Below, in pieces: positions 1-8,304 of a stretch of 64,000 nt of DNA. This stretch comes from Paraburkholderia guartelaensis (GTDB taxonomy: Bacteria; Pseudomonadota; Gammaproteobacteria; Burkholderiales; Burkholderiaceae): NCBI RefSeq assembly GCF_004353905.1, contig NZ_SMOD01000001.1, positions 62,001 through 126,000 of the forward strand, given 5' to 3'. A program made the position numbers and the translations under genes. The notes beneath the pieces are model-generated. The model worked only from the letters and a program-made list of their open reading frames with translations, was not told the DNA's origin and ran no database searches. Every line of letters begins with the position of its first letter. Positions within the stretch are counted from its first letter, which is position 1.

Positions 1-702
1 CGCCTCGCCCTTTTTCGATTCCGTATATATCGGAGTCCAGACGATATCGTGTCCTGCATTCTGTCCGGTGGCATGCAGGCGGTAGTAGGGCATGGTGCTG
101 AAGCGCCGCAACAGGTCGGGCGCGTGCGCGTCCGGGCGCTCGGGCGAGAGCACGTACAGGCCGTTGGCCGAGATGTACGCGACCGTGCTTTGCAGCGCGT
201 CGGCGTGCTGGCTGATCGCGAGGAGCGGGCTGATCGAGCGCGCGAGCACGATGTCGGCGGGCAGTGCGGCGGCGTCGCGGTCAAAGCCATCGATTCCCGC
301 GAGGCCCTGCGCATTGGTGCCGAAAACGCGCGGTCCATCCATGGCGCCGGGAGCGTCCCATTGCGGCTGGTCGCTGTCGCGCAGCGCGGCCTGCACCTTC
401 GGATTCTGCAAGCCGACGCGCTGCTGGCTCGGCGAGGCGAGCAGATGTTCGGCGTAGTCGCGCAGGAACAGCAGGCGCCGGCGCTCTGCGGAAATCAGCG
501 CGTCCACGCCCACGGCGCGCACCTCCAGGTCGCGCTGGCGGCTATGGAGGTCGTAGCGCGTCATCTGGTAGAGCTGGCGCAGGCCCACGCCGCTCACCAG
601 CGCCATGGCCGCAAGAAAGCACACCGTCACCACGAGATGCGGGTGCCGCATCACCATGCTGGAAAAGCCGTGCGGCCGCGTGCGGCCTGGCGTGTGCTGC
701 AT
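1..702 (-). CDS. Membrane-anchored sensor protein, N-terminal part (cut by window edge)
   Basis: Reading the minus strand from an ATG at 702 gives an open frame of 234 codons to the window edge. It starts MQHTPGRTRPHGF, has one clear membrane segment at about residues 22-42 (LVVTVCFLAAMALVSGVGL), then a predicted periplasmic region that begins with a helical stretch rich in Arg and Glu and continues with a Cache-like part (MPYYRLHATG, VWTPIYTE). That architecture is usual for histidine kinases, diguanylate cyclases or chemoreceptors of beta-proteobacteria. The output domain lies outside the window, so the class cannot be decided. It follows the HD-domain gene on the same strand with a 149-base gap. 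The start is chosen because no longer in-frame ATG is seen and the membrane segment sits at the right distance. Confidence 0.7.
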   Translation of the reverse strand, partial: MQHTPGRTRPHGFSSMVMRHPHLVVTVCFLAAMALVSGVGLRQLYQMTRYDLHSRQRDLEVRAVGVDALISAERRRLLFLRDYAEHLLASPSQQRVGLQNPKVQAALRDSDQPQWDAPGAMDGPRVFGTNAQGLAGIDGFDRDAAALPADIVLARSISPLLAISQHADALQSTVAYISANGLYVLSPERPDAHAPDLLRRFSTMPYYRLHATGQNAGHDIVWTPIYTESKKGEA

Positions 703-851
703 GAAGCCCCCGGGACAGCGATTGGACGCGCGCGCATCGCGATGCGGCGGGGCCCGGCGGCGCGTTTCCGGGCATCGCGATGAGCATAGCATCGCCTGTC
801 AGAATCGCGCCGCATGCCGCCTCAGGTGTCCCGGTTCGCTCCCGGCGGCGC

Positions 852-1493
852 TCAACCGCGCCAGGCCGAATGGCGGATCACGCTGCAGAAGTTGCCGGCG
901 TGGAAATGCGGGTCCTTGTCGGCGAGCACGTCGGTCTTGACGTTGCCGAACGTGGTGGCGGGTTTGTGCTTGATGCCGTCATAGAAGGTCTGGATGATGT
1001 CCTCCTTGAAGTGCTCGCTGCGCGGGTGCGCGTGGACGACGGCCTCGCGTTCGGTGTCGCTGAAGCGGTCGTAGGCAATGCCGAGCACGTCCATTTCGAC
1101 GCCTGCCGTCACGAGCGCGATCACCGGATGCATGTGCTGCGGGATGCCCGGCGTCGTATGCAGCGCGATGGCGGTCCACACGAGATCGATGTCCTGCTGC
1201 GAGATGCCGTGGCCGCGCAGGAAATCGCGTGCGGCATTCGCGCCGTCCACTTCGAAACGTTCGTGATCGCTGCTGTGCGCGTGCGTGAGGCCCATGTCAT
1301 GAAACATTGCGCCGGCGTACAGCAATTCGCGGTCGAACTTCAGTCCGAGCCTGCGGCCGGCCAGCGCGCCGAAATAATAGACGCGGCTCGAATGATGGAA
1401 CAGCAGCGGCGATTCGGTATCGCGCACGAGTTCGGTGATTTCGCGGGCGAGCTTGCTGTCGGGGATCGCGACATCGGCGAGGGTCGGGGTCAT
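852..1493 (-). CDS. HD-domain phosphohydrolase family protein
   Basis: A 213-residue soluble protein with the HD-superfamily metal site: a first His in LLFHHSSR (about 32), the HD pair in FHDMG (about 65), a further His in IALHTTPG, and a late Asp. The order and length resemble the small cyanamide-hydratase-like or metal-dependent phosphohydrolase HD proteins found in many soil bacteria. The substrate cannot be read from the sequence. The start at 1493 is supported by GGAGCACCTC just before the ATG. It is divergent from the histidine kinase gene across a 336-base spacer and upstream of the partial sensor gene on the same strand. Function beyond metal-dependent hydrolase is unknown. Confidence 0.8.
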   Translation of the reverse strand: MTPTLADVAIPDSKLAREITELVRDTESPLLFHHSSRVYYFGALAGRRLGLKFDRELLYAGAMFHDMGLTHAHSSDHERFEVDGANAARDFLRGHGISQQDIDLVWTAIALHTTPGIPQHMHPVIALVTAGVEMDVLGIAYDRFSDTEREAVVHAHPRSEHFKEDIIQTFYDGIKHKPATTFGNVKTDVLADKDPHFHAGNFCSVIRHSAWRG

Positions 1494-1829
1494 GAGGTGC
1501 TCCGTCGGGGTGGGTGATGAGCTCTATTCTGGGTGGCTCCAGGGTTGTCCTCAATCGACGGATGGCGTGGTTTTCTGCCAATTCGACCGAAATTGGGCCA
1601 TCGGGGATTCGCGGCGCATAGCGGCGGTGCCGATAGCGGCAAAATTTCGCCGCAACAAGGGATTAGCGGCGATAATCGGCAAAATCGATTCGATCGGCGC
1701 GCATTTCATGCGCCCTGCATCGGGCGGCGAGATCCGGCCCGCGAATCGCACATTGGGCGCACGGGGAACGCTGCAGGGAACGCGCCGCGCCAACCAGGTC
1801 GGTAAGAACAAGAACCCACGCGACAGACT
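1494..1829. other. Intergenic region with an imperfect palindrome
   Basis: This 336-base spacer separates two divergent genes and must hold both promoters. At 1636-1653 there is an 18-base palindrome with one mismatched pair, GCGGCAAAATTTCGCCGC, which could be an operator. No convincing gene, RNA or sigma-70 hexamer pair was found. A GCCGATTA-like element lies on the minus strand, but there is no matching -35 element at the sigma-28 spacing. Confidence 0.35.
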
Positions 1830-3317
1830 ATGTACTCGATCCTGCCAGCGTTCGTGTCCGCATTATTTCTCGGATTCGGCGTCTACGTGCTCCTGACTGA
1901 GGGCTTCACGCGCCTCTCGGTGCCGTTCGCCCTGATGTGCGCGACCACGTTCTTCTGGCAGGGCACCTGGGCCTTTCTGTTCCAGACGTCCGACCCCGAA
2001 CTGTCCGCCGTGCTCGTCAAGGTCGGATATTTCTTCATCCTCTTTTTGCCCACCACGTTCTATCACTTCGTGACGGAAGTGAGCGCCCGGCGCGGCGAAC
2101 GCCCGCTCCTCATCGCCTCGTACCTGCTCAGCGTGCTGCTCGCGGCGCTGCTGGTGTTGAGCGATTCCGTCGTGGACGGCTACGGTACGTTCTTCTTCGG
2201 CAAGTATCCGAAGGCGGGCATGCTGCATCCCGTCCACGTGGCGCAAACGGTGCTGCTCGCGTGCCGCAGCGCCTGGCTGCTGTACGCCGCGCGCGGCCAG
2301 ACGCACGCGCACGACCGACGCAAGCTGCTCGACCTGTGCTTCGTGAGCCTCGGCCTGTACACACTCGCCGCCACCGATTACGCCGTCAATTACGGGCTCG
2401 CGTTCTATCCCGTGGGCGCGGTGTTCATCGCGATCAGCCTTGGCATTCTCGCGGTCACGATCGTGCGTTACGGCCTCATGCGCCCGTACCTCATCGCGGC
2501 CACGGTGGCGCACGAAGTCGCCACGCCGCTCGCGGCCATCGGCATGCATGCCGAGGAAATCGGCAACGTGCTGCCCGAACTCATGCGCGGCTACCAGCTG
2601 GCCGTGCAGCACCAGTTGTGTGTGGACGGACTCTACCCTGGGCAGTCGGAGCGCCTGTCCTCGCTCGCCACCTCGATACGCCGCCAGGTGGACAGCACGA
2701 GCACCGTGGTCGAAATGTCGCTGGCTTCGTTCACGCTCGACCGGCTCGACCGCCGCAGCTTCGAGACCTACCCGGTGCGCTCCTGCGTGAATGCGGCGCT
2801 CGAGCGCTTTCCATTCCGCACCGGCGAGCGCGACATGGTCGAGGTGGCGCCCATCGACGCGCAACTGAGTTTCTCGGGATCGGATTCGCTCGTCGTGTTC
2901 GTGCTTTTCAATCTGCTCAAGAACGCGCTCTTCGCGATTCACGCGGAAATGGCCGAACGAAGCGACAAGGTGAGCGATTACGTCGGCCGCGTGCAAATCA
3001 GCGCAACGAGCGAAGTGGGATTTTGCGTGCTGCGCTTTACCGACAACGGTTGCGGCATTCCCGCCGATATCCTGCCGCGCGTATTCGATCCGTTTTATTC
3101 GACCAAGGCGCACGGGCGCGGCGCCGGCATGGGCCTCACGTTCTGCCGCCGCGTGGCGGAGGCGCTGGGCGGCACGATCGCCTGCGAGTCCGAGCCGCAC
3201 GTGTACACCACCTTCACGATCCGCCTGCCCGAGCCCGGCACGAGTGCCGACCGCGCGCTGCACGATGCGCCGGCGAAACCCCGCCGCTTTCCGGCGGGGC
3301 AGGATTTCGCGGGCTAG
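1830..3317 (+). CDS. 7TM-type sensor histidine kinase (LqsS/PhcS-like)
   Basis: A 495-residue kinase. The first 215 residues form about six to seven membrane segments with short loops and no large periplasmic domain, as in kinases that sense hydrophobic small molecules in the membrane. The phospho-acceptor His is about residue 228 in VAHEVATPL. The ATP-binding domain shows an N box (NLLKNALFAI), G1 (DNGCGIP) and G2 (GRGAGMGLTFC), so the kinase should be active. The dimerisation helix carries a long insert before the second helix (GMHAEEIGNVLPELMRGY and on). The gene is followed by a hotdog protein on the other strand and a divergent response regulator, its likely partner. From recalled family knowledge this set resembles Lqs (Legionella) or Phc (Ralstonia) regulators; that link is inferred. 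No good ribosome site precedes the ATG. Confidence 0.85.
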   Translation: MYSILPAFVSALFLGFGVYVLLTEGFTRLSVPFALMCATTFFWQGTWAFLFQTSDPELSAVLVKVGYFFILFLPTTFYHFVTEVSARRGERPLLIASYLLSVLLAALLVLSDSVVDGYGTFFFGKYPKAGMLHPVHVAQTVLLACRSAWLLYAARGQTHAHDRRKLLDLCFVSLGLYTLAATDYAVNYGLAFYPVGAVFIAISLGILAVTIVRYGLMRPYLIAATVAHEVATPLAAIGMHAEEIGNVLPELMRGYQLAVQHQLCVDGLYPGQSERLSSLATSIRRQVDSTSTVVEMSLASFTLDRLDRRSFETYPVRSCVNAALERFPFRTGERDMVEVAPIDAQLSFSGSDSLVVFVLFNLLKNALFAIHAEMAERSDKVSDYVGRVQISATSEVGFCVLRFTDNGCGIPADILPRVFDPFYSTKAHGRGAGMGLTFCRRVAEALGGTIACESEPHVYTTFTIRLPEPGTSADRALHDAPAKPRRFPAGQDFAG

Positions 3318-3341
3318 TTCATGTAGCCGCGTTCACTACGC

Positions 3342-3839
3342 TCAGTTCGAACCCGAAGGCAGGACCAGCTCGTATTCCTTCACGCGCTCGATGATGCCAG
3401 GCGGAAAGCGGCGAATGCGCTTGTCGGTGCCGGCGAAAAGAATCTGCTGATAGCCGAGCGAAACGGGCCGCCCGTCCACGCAAAAGCGGAACACGAGATA
3501 CGCGGAGCACTGACGCACCTGGAAGGTGTTGAGGTAGCAATCCACGCGCTGGAACGGAAAGGTTTCCTGCACGTATTCCTGGTGCGCGCGCTTGGTGACG
3601 AACACGCCGCCCGAGGCGAGCAGATTGTTGTGAATGCACTCGTGAAACCAGCGTTCGCGGCAAATGCCCTGCCATTCGAAATAGCGGGCGAAATACGTGT
3701 TCATGAACGCGTTCGAGTCCTTCAGGTAGATATCGATGACGTGATGGAACGTTTTGGTCGGCGTAGCTTCCATGATTTCGTCGGAGAATCCGGCGGTGCC
3801 ACGGGACAGGACGGCGGGAATGGATTCGCGTGCGTACAT
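3342..3839 (-). CDS. Hotdog-fold thioesterase-like protein
   Basis: 165 residues. The sequence around residues 30-55 (NAFMNTYFARYFEWQG) is like the N-terminal helix of YbgC/FadM-type acyl-CoA thioesterases, where an Asp or Asn next to a Tyr helps in catalysis. The rest alternates beta strands typical of the fold (VDCYLNTFQVRQCSAYLVFRF split by turns). The start at 3839 is chosen over longer in-frame starts because GGAG sits eight bases upstream and the upstream extension is low-complexity. It lies convergent to the kinase gene and divergent from the response regulator gene, so it may supply or remove an acyl signal for that pair. This role is inferred. A family search could also place it with acyl carrier protein thioesterases. 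Confidence 0.65.
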   Translation of the reverse strand: MYARESIPAVLSRGTAGFSDEIMEATPTKTFHHVIDIYLKDSNAFMNTYFARYFEWQGICRERWFHECIHNNLLASGGVFVTKRAHQEYVQETFPFQRVDCYLNTFQVRQCSAYLVFRFCVDGRPVSLGYQQILFAGTDKRIRRFPPGIIERVKEYELVLPSGSN

Positions 3840-4136
3840 CAGAGTGACTCCAGATAGGGACTGCAGGCGGCAGCCGCGCGTGCCTCCGGGGAAAGGGAGG
3901 CATGCACCATTCTCTTCGTGTTCCTCTTCATCCAATACCGTGCTCCCCACATACGCAAACCGGTTCATGCTCGCTGGGTGCGATAACGTTTGCGCGTGCT
4001 TTCGATGATCGCGCCCACGCGGCTTCGGGTTGCTGTGTCCAGGTGTCACGCCGCATAATCGACATGTTTTCCTCGCGGGGCGGCTCCAGGTGTGGAGCGC
4101 GCCGCATGAGGCGCAGTGCGCTTACCGAGATCCAGC

Positions 4137-5120
4137 ATGAGTTCCATCGTCAGACAGCCGGTTTACCATCCCGTCTCCGTCGTTTTTCTCGACGACAGCC
4201 CCGACTTTCTCTACGCGCTGCGCGGCCTCTTTCCGGGCGCGGGCACGGACCGCTACTTCACGAGCGCGAGAGAGGCGCTGGCCTTCGTCGCTTCGCACGA
4301 GGTGCGGCAGAGTGCGCGCAATCCCGCTGCGGGCGCTGCATGGTCGGAGTTCGAAAAGAAAGGCGGCAATGCGCTGGGCGAGGACGTGATGACCGATGCG
4401 GCGCGCTTTGGCGATATCGCCGCGCTCGTCGTGGACTACGAAATGCCGGAGATGACCGGCGTCGACTTCCTGGCTGCCGCGAAGGACGTGGCGTGCACCC
4501 GCATCCTGCTCACGGCCACGGCCGACGAATCGCACGCGGTGGAGGCGTTCAACGCGGGGCTGATCGACTTCTACGTGAAGAAGTCCGATCCCGCCATGAC
4601 CCGCAAGCTGCGCGGCGCGATAGAAGACGCCAAACGCAAGTTCTGCGCGCGGCGCGGCCATATCGGCGTGCATGGCGTGGGCGCGATCTACGCGAACCGG
4701 CGCATCGCCGATGTGCTGCACGAAGTCGCGCTGCGCGAGCGCATTGTCGAATACTACTGGCGCCCCGAGCAGAATGCCGTGCTCACTTTTGACGCAGAAG
4801 GCAACGCCGGCGTGTTTCTCGCGTGGGATGGCAACGACTGGGCGGCGCAATGCGATGTCGTGACCGACGAAGGCGGCCCCGAAGCATTGCGCGAGGAAAT
4901 GGCGGCGCGCCGCGTCATGCCGGTCTACTGGCCGAACGAGGCGTATCGGCCGGGCATGTCGCGCGTGGAGTTCGCCACGCCGCAGCCGGTGCCGGGACTC
5001 GACGATACCTATACGAGCTGGACTCGCATCGGCGATCCGGGTCTTGCGCCCGGCTTGATCACGTTTGCCGCGTGGCGGGCGGAGCAAGGCGCGCCGGGTG
5101 AGGGCGCGCGCCTTGCGTGA
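4137..5120 (+). CDS. Response regulator with an enlarged receiver domain (LqsR/PhcQ-like)
   Basis: 327 residues from the ATG at 4137; a GTG at 4116 in the same frame is a less likely start. The receiver begins with the acidic pair in FLDDSPDF (about 16-17). The likely phospho-acceptor Asp is about residue 100 in VVDYEMPEMTG, followed by a Thr in LLTATADE and the conserved Lys in VKKSDP. In a normal receiver the phospho-Asp is near residue 55. Here an extra stretch of some 40 residues, including EVRQSARNPAAG and FEKKGGNAL, separates the acidic pair from it. The C-terminal 180 residues match no DNA-binding or enzyme output domain that I know. LqsR of Legionella has a similar plan, from memory. 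It is probably paired with the kinase at 1830-3317. Confidence 0.8.
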   Translation: MSSIVRQPVYHPVSVVFLDDSPDFLYALRGLFPGAGTDRYFTSAREALAFVASHEVRQSARNPAAGAAWSEFEKKGGNALGEDVMTDAARFGDIAALVVDYEMPEMTGVDFLAAAKDVACTRILLTATADESHAVEAFNAGLIDFYVKKSDPAMTRKLRGAIEDAKRKFCARRGHIGVHGVGAIYANRRIADVLHEVALRERIVEYYWRPEQNAVLTFDAEGNAGVFLAWDGNDWAAQCDVVTDEGGPEALREEMAARRVMPVYWPNEAYRPGMSRVEFATPQPVPGLDDTYTSWTRIGDPGLAPGLITFAAWRAEQGAPGEGARLA

Positions 5121-5138
5121 TCACATCTCAACCCGCGT

Positions 5139-6920
5139 TTAGAACGTTTCCCAGTCCGCGGTTTCGTTAGCCGTGGTGGCCACGGGGCTGGCCGAAACCG
5201 CCTTTGTCGCGACCACGGGGGCTGCGTTTGCGGCCTTGCGGGCCGGCGTGGTTTCCGTGGCCTTCGCGCGCGCGGGCGCAGGGCGCTTGAGCGGTGCAGC
5301 CGGGCGCACGGCACGCGGGCTTCGAGCCGGCGCTGCAGCCGTCGACGCAAGCGCGGACTCTGCCTGCGCCCCGACCCGGAACACCGTCACGACATCGCGC
5401 AATCCATTCGACTGCGCTGCCATCGACTGCGCCGCGGCCGAAGCTTCCTCCACGAGCGCCGCATTCTGCTGCGTCACTTCGTCCATCTGCGCAACGGCGC
5501 GGTTCACCTGCTCGATGCCGGTGTGCTGCTCTTCGGAAGCCGCTGCGATTTCGCCCATCAGGTCGGCCACGCGGCGCGCCGAAATCACCACCTCGTCGAT
5601 GGTTTTACCCGCTTCGTCGACGAGCTTCGTGCCTTCCGACACTTGCGCCACCGATTGCCCGATCAGGTCCTTGATCTCCTTGGCGGCCGTCGCGCTGCGC
5701 TGGGCAAGGCTGCGCACTTCGCCCGCCACGACGGCGAAGCCACGGCCCTGATCGCCGGCGCGCGCCGCTTCCACGGCCGCGTTGAGCGCGAGGATGTTGG
5801 TCTGGAAGGCGATGCCGTCGATCACGCCGATGATCTGCTCCACGCGCTGCGAGCTGCTCGAAATCCCGTTCATCGTTTCGACCACGCGGCGCACGACTTC
5901 ACCGCCGCGCGCAGCGACTTCCGATGCGTTCACCGCGAGCGTGTTGCCCTGGCGCGCGTTGTCGGTGTTGTGCTTGACCGTGGTCGTGAGCTCTTCGATG
6001 CTGGCGGCCGTTTCCTCGAGCGAGGCGGCTTGCTCTTCCGTACGCGAGGAAAGGTCCAGGTTGCCCGCCGCGATTTCCTTGGCGCCCGTCGTGATCGATT
6101 CGGCCGAAGTCTGGATGCGCTGCACGGTTTCGACCAGTTGGCGCTGCATCTGCTGCATCGAATGGAGCAGGCTGTGCTGGTCGCCGGGCGCGAGATTCAC
6201 ATGGGCCGTGAGATCGCCTTCGGCGATGCGCTGGCAGATCTGTGAGGCGTAGTCCGGCTCGCCGCCCAGGCTGCGGCGGATTGTGCGGATGAGCCACATG
6301 AGGCCGAGCGTCACGGCTGCGCCGATCACCGTCACGAGCAAAAGGTTGCTGATCAGCGCGCTGCGGAAGGCGTCGTCGATATCGTCGGTATAGATGCCGG
6401 TGAAGAGGTGCCAGTCCCAGCCCGGCACGAGGACGGAATACGTGATCTTTTCGACCGGCGCGCTCTTGCCGGGCTTCGGCCACCAGTAGCTGCTGTAGCC
6501 GTCGCCACCCGTGGACGAGCTTTTGACGATCTCGAGCGCGACGTGCGTGCCGCGCGGGTCCGTCGTGTTCGCCTGGCTCTTGCCTTCCATCTCCGGCTTG
6601 GGCGGCACGAGCAGCGCCATGGCGTTGCTGTCGTAAATGCCGAAGTAGCCGCTCTGATCGTCGCCGTAGCGCAGGCTGCGCAGCGTGGCGATGGCGAGGC
6701 GCTTCGCGTCGTCGGCAGTCATGTGGCCGGCGGCCGCTTCCTTCTGGTAGTACGTGACCACGCCCAATGCGGTTTGCGTCTCTTGTTCGACCAGGTTCTT
6801 GCGGTCCGTCACCATCCCCGAGCGCGTCATGAAGGCGTTGGCCACCACCATTACGACGAGCGAGATCCACAGCAGCCCGACGATCCCCCAGGCTTTCTGA
6901 TTCAACGTTGTTCGCTTCAC
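5139..6920 (-). CDS. Methyl-accepting chemotaxis protein 1 (sCache sensor, CheR tether)
   Basis: 593 residues. After a first membrane segment comes a periplasmic single-Cache domain with the usual [21 protein letters not shown] and [10 protein letters not shown] elements, a second membrane segment at about 190-215, a HAMP domain and a cytoplasmic signalling hairpin with the conserved tip [21 protein letters not shown]. It ends in an Ala/Pro-rich linker of about 70 residues and the pentapeptide DWETF, which matches the NWETF-type CheR/CheB docking tail. The GTG start at 6920 is preferred because GGAGAAG lies six bases upstream. It probably senses small carboxylates, as many sCache receptors do; that is family knowledge only. 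A sigma-28-like promoter lies upstream. Confidence 0.95.
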   Translation of the reverse strand: MKRTTLNQKAWGIVGLLWISLVVMVVANAFMTRSGMVTDRKNLVEQETQTALGVVTYYQKEAAAGHMTADDAKRLAIATLRSLRYGDDQSGYFGIYDSNAMALLVPPKPEMEGKSQANTTDPRGTHVALEIVKSSSTGGDGYSSYWWPKPGKSAPVEKITYSVLVPGWDWHLFTGIYTDDIDDAFRSALISNLLLVTVIGAAVTLGLMWLIRTIRRSLGGEPDYASQICQRIAEGDLTAHVNLAPGDQHSLLHSMQQMQRQLVETVQRIQTSAESITTGAKEIAAGNLDLSSRTEEQAASLEETAASIEELTTTVKHNTDNARQGNTLAVNASEVAARGGEVVRRVVETMNGISSSSQRVEQIIGVIDGIAFQTNILALNAAVEAARAGDQGRGFAVVAGEVRSLAQRSATAAKEIKDLIGQSVAQVSEGTKLVDEAGKTIDEVVISARRVADLMGEIAAASEEQHTGIEQVNRAVAQMDEVTQQNAALVEEASAAAQSMAAQSNGLRDVVTVFRVGAQAESALASTAAAPARSPRAVRPAAPLKRPAPARAKATETTPARKAANAAPVVATKAVSASPVATTANETADWETF

Positions 6921-6988
6921 GTTCGTTCTTCTCCAGCCGTTATCGTTTTGTTTTCTCATGGCGATGCACAGGTGCAGCGCCATCGTGT

Positions 6989-7015
6989 TTAACGGATGGT
7001 TTGGAGGGAACCTTA
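6989..7015 (-). promoter_or_regulatory. Sigma-28 (FliA) type promoter of chemoreceptor 1
   Basis: On the minus strand, TAAGGTTC, 11 bases, then TCCGTTAA. This matches 12 of 16 positions of the enterobacterial sigma-28 consensus TAAAGTTT-N11-GCCGATAA at the exact spacing. It lies about 70 bases before the GTG start of the chemoreceptor gene. The match is by eye. Confidence 0.6.
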
Positions 7016-7070
7016 ACGTTTGCGTATGGGTTCTTTGCGCTGGGTGGGATTTGTCATGCCAATTCTTTCG

Positions 7071-8102
7071 TTAGCCTTTCGCTCGCGGCGCCGCCGTCGA
7101 AGCCCGCACGACCAGCCGCGGCGCCGGGACCACGCACACGCGCGCAGCCATGCCGGCGGCCGAATCGGGCGCTTCGACCAGTTCCGTCAGCAACTCGACG
7201 GCCAGCTCCGCCGCCGCAGTCGTTGCGACCGCAACGGTCGTAAGCGGGGGCCGCGACTCGCGCGCCAGCTGAATATCGGTGATGCCGACCACGGAAAGCT
7301 CGCGCGGCACGTCGAGCCCGAGGTCGGCGGCGGCTTGCATCGCGCCTAGCGCCGGCAGGTCGTTGGTCGCGAAGATCGCAGTGAGGTCGGGATGCCGTGC
7401 GAGCAATTCGCTCGTGGCCGCGTTGCCGCCTTGCGTCGTATCCGGCGCATAGCGCACGGGTGCGCCTGTGCCGTCGAGCCCGGCGGCCTGCATGGCCGCG
7501 ACGAAGCCGTCATAGCGCGCCGCGTGGATGCCGGAAACCTTGCTCCCGACGATCGCGCCGATACGCCGATGTCCGAGCGCCAGCAAATGCTGCGCGGCAA
7601 GTTCCCCCGCGCGCCGAAAGTCCACGGCCACGCACGGCAGGCCCGGCGGGTCGAGTGGCCGCTCCCACATGCACAGCACGACCGGCGCGCCGCGCCGCAC
7701 GGTGGCGCGCAGGTCGGCGAAGTCGAGATTGGCGTTCATCACGAGCACGCCCGCCGAGAGCGTGCCCGCGATCTGTTCGAGGTAGGCGCGGCCCGTTTGC
7801 GGGTCGCCATCCGTATTGCAGATGATGAGGAAGCGCCCGCTGCGCCGCAGCGCGTTCTCCACGGCAAGCGCGAATTCAGGATAGAACGGGTTCGCGATGC
7901 TCGACACCATCAGCGCGATGGTGGGCGGCCGCCCTTCGGCGAGCGCGCGGGCCGACAAATGCGGGCGATAGCCGAGCGCCTCGACCGCTTCGAGCACGCG
8001 TTGGCGCGTGGCTTCGCCCACGCGCCCGCGCTCGCGCAAGACGTTCGAGACGGTGGCCGGCGTGACGCCGGCGCGGCGCGCGACTTCGTTCAGGGTCGGC
8101 AT
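7071..8102 (-). CDS. LacI/GalR-family transcriptional repressor of the galactoside operon
   Basis: 343 residues. The N-terminal helix-turn-helix reads MPTLNEVARRAGVTPATVSNVLRER, followed by the hinge helix motif ALGYRPHLSARALAEG that inserts in the minor groove at a central CG step. Residues 60-330 form the periplasmic-binding-like effector domain (IALMVSSIANPFYPEFA, GHRRIGAIVG, AIFATNDLPALGAM). The gene is divergent from an ATPase/beta-galactosidase operon across 202 bases that contain a perfect 16-base palindrome, so it most likely represses that operon and responds to a galactoside or galactose. The effector is inferred. The start follows TTTGAGAACCC, an acceptable ribosome site. Confidence 0.92.
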   Translation of the reverse strand: MPTLNEVARRAGVTPATVSNVLRERGRVGEATRQRVLEAVEALGYRPHLSARALAEGRPPTIALMVSSIANPFYPEFALAVENALRRSGRFLIICNTDGDPQTGRAYLEQIAGTLSAGVLVMNANLDFADLRATVRRGAPVVLCMWERPLDPPGLPCVAVDFRRAGELAAQHLLALGHRRIGAIVGSKVSGIHAARYDGFVAAMQAAGLDGTGAPVRYAPDTTQGGNAATSELLARHPDLTAIFATNDLPALGAMQAAADLGLDVPRELSVVGITDIQLARESRPPLTTVAVATTAAAELAVELLTELVEAPDSAAGMAARVCVVPAPRLVVRASTAAPRAKG

Positions 8103-8252
8103 GGGTTCTCAAACGTTCATCTCAAAATATGGGAAGGCGATTCAACATTTGCATGATCGTGACGGGCACTGCAACATTGGCCCGACAATCAAAGCGAATA
8201 TCGGAGACAAGGCAGCCAGATCGCACATGCGGTCACTTTTTTATGGGCTGCT

Positions 8253-8268
8253 GATTAAGCGCTTAATC
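8253..8268. promoter_or_regulatory. Palindromic operator for the LacI-family repressor
   Basis: GATTAAGCGCTTAATC is a perfect 16-base palindrome centred on a CG step, the geometry usual for LacI/GalR operators. It lies 37 bases before the ATG of the ATPase gene, where it would overlap or follow the promoter, and 150 bases from the repressor gene. Confidence 0.75.
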
Positions 8269-8304
8269 TCCGTGTCGCGCTGATTAGAACATGGAGACGG
8301 GACG

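Noticed and set aside
3279..3299. CCCCGCCG/CGGCGGGG hairpin at the end of the kinase gene as terminator
   Set aside because: It lies within the coding region, no T run follows, and the stop codon comes after it.
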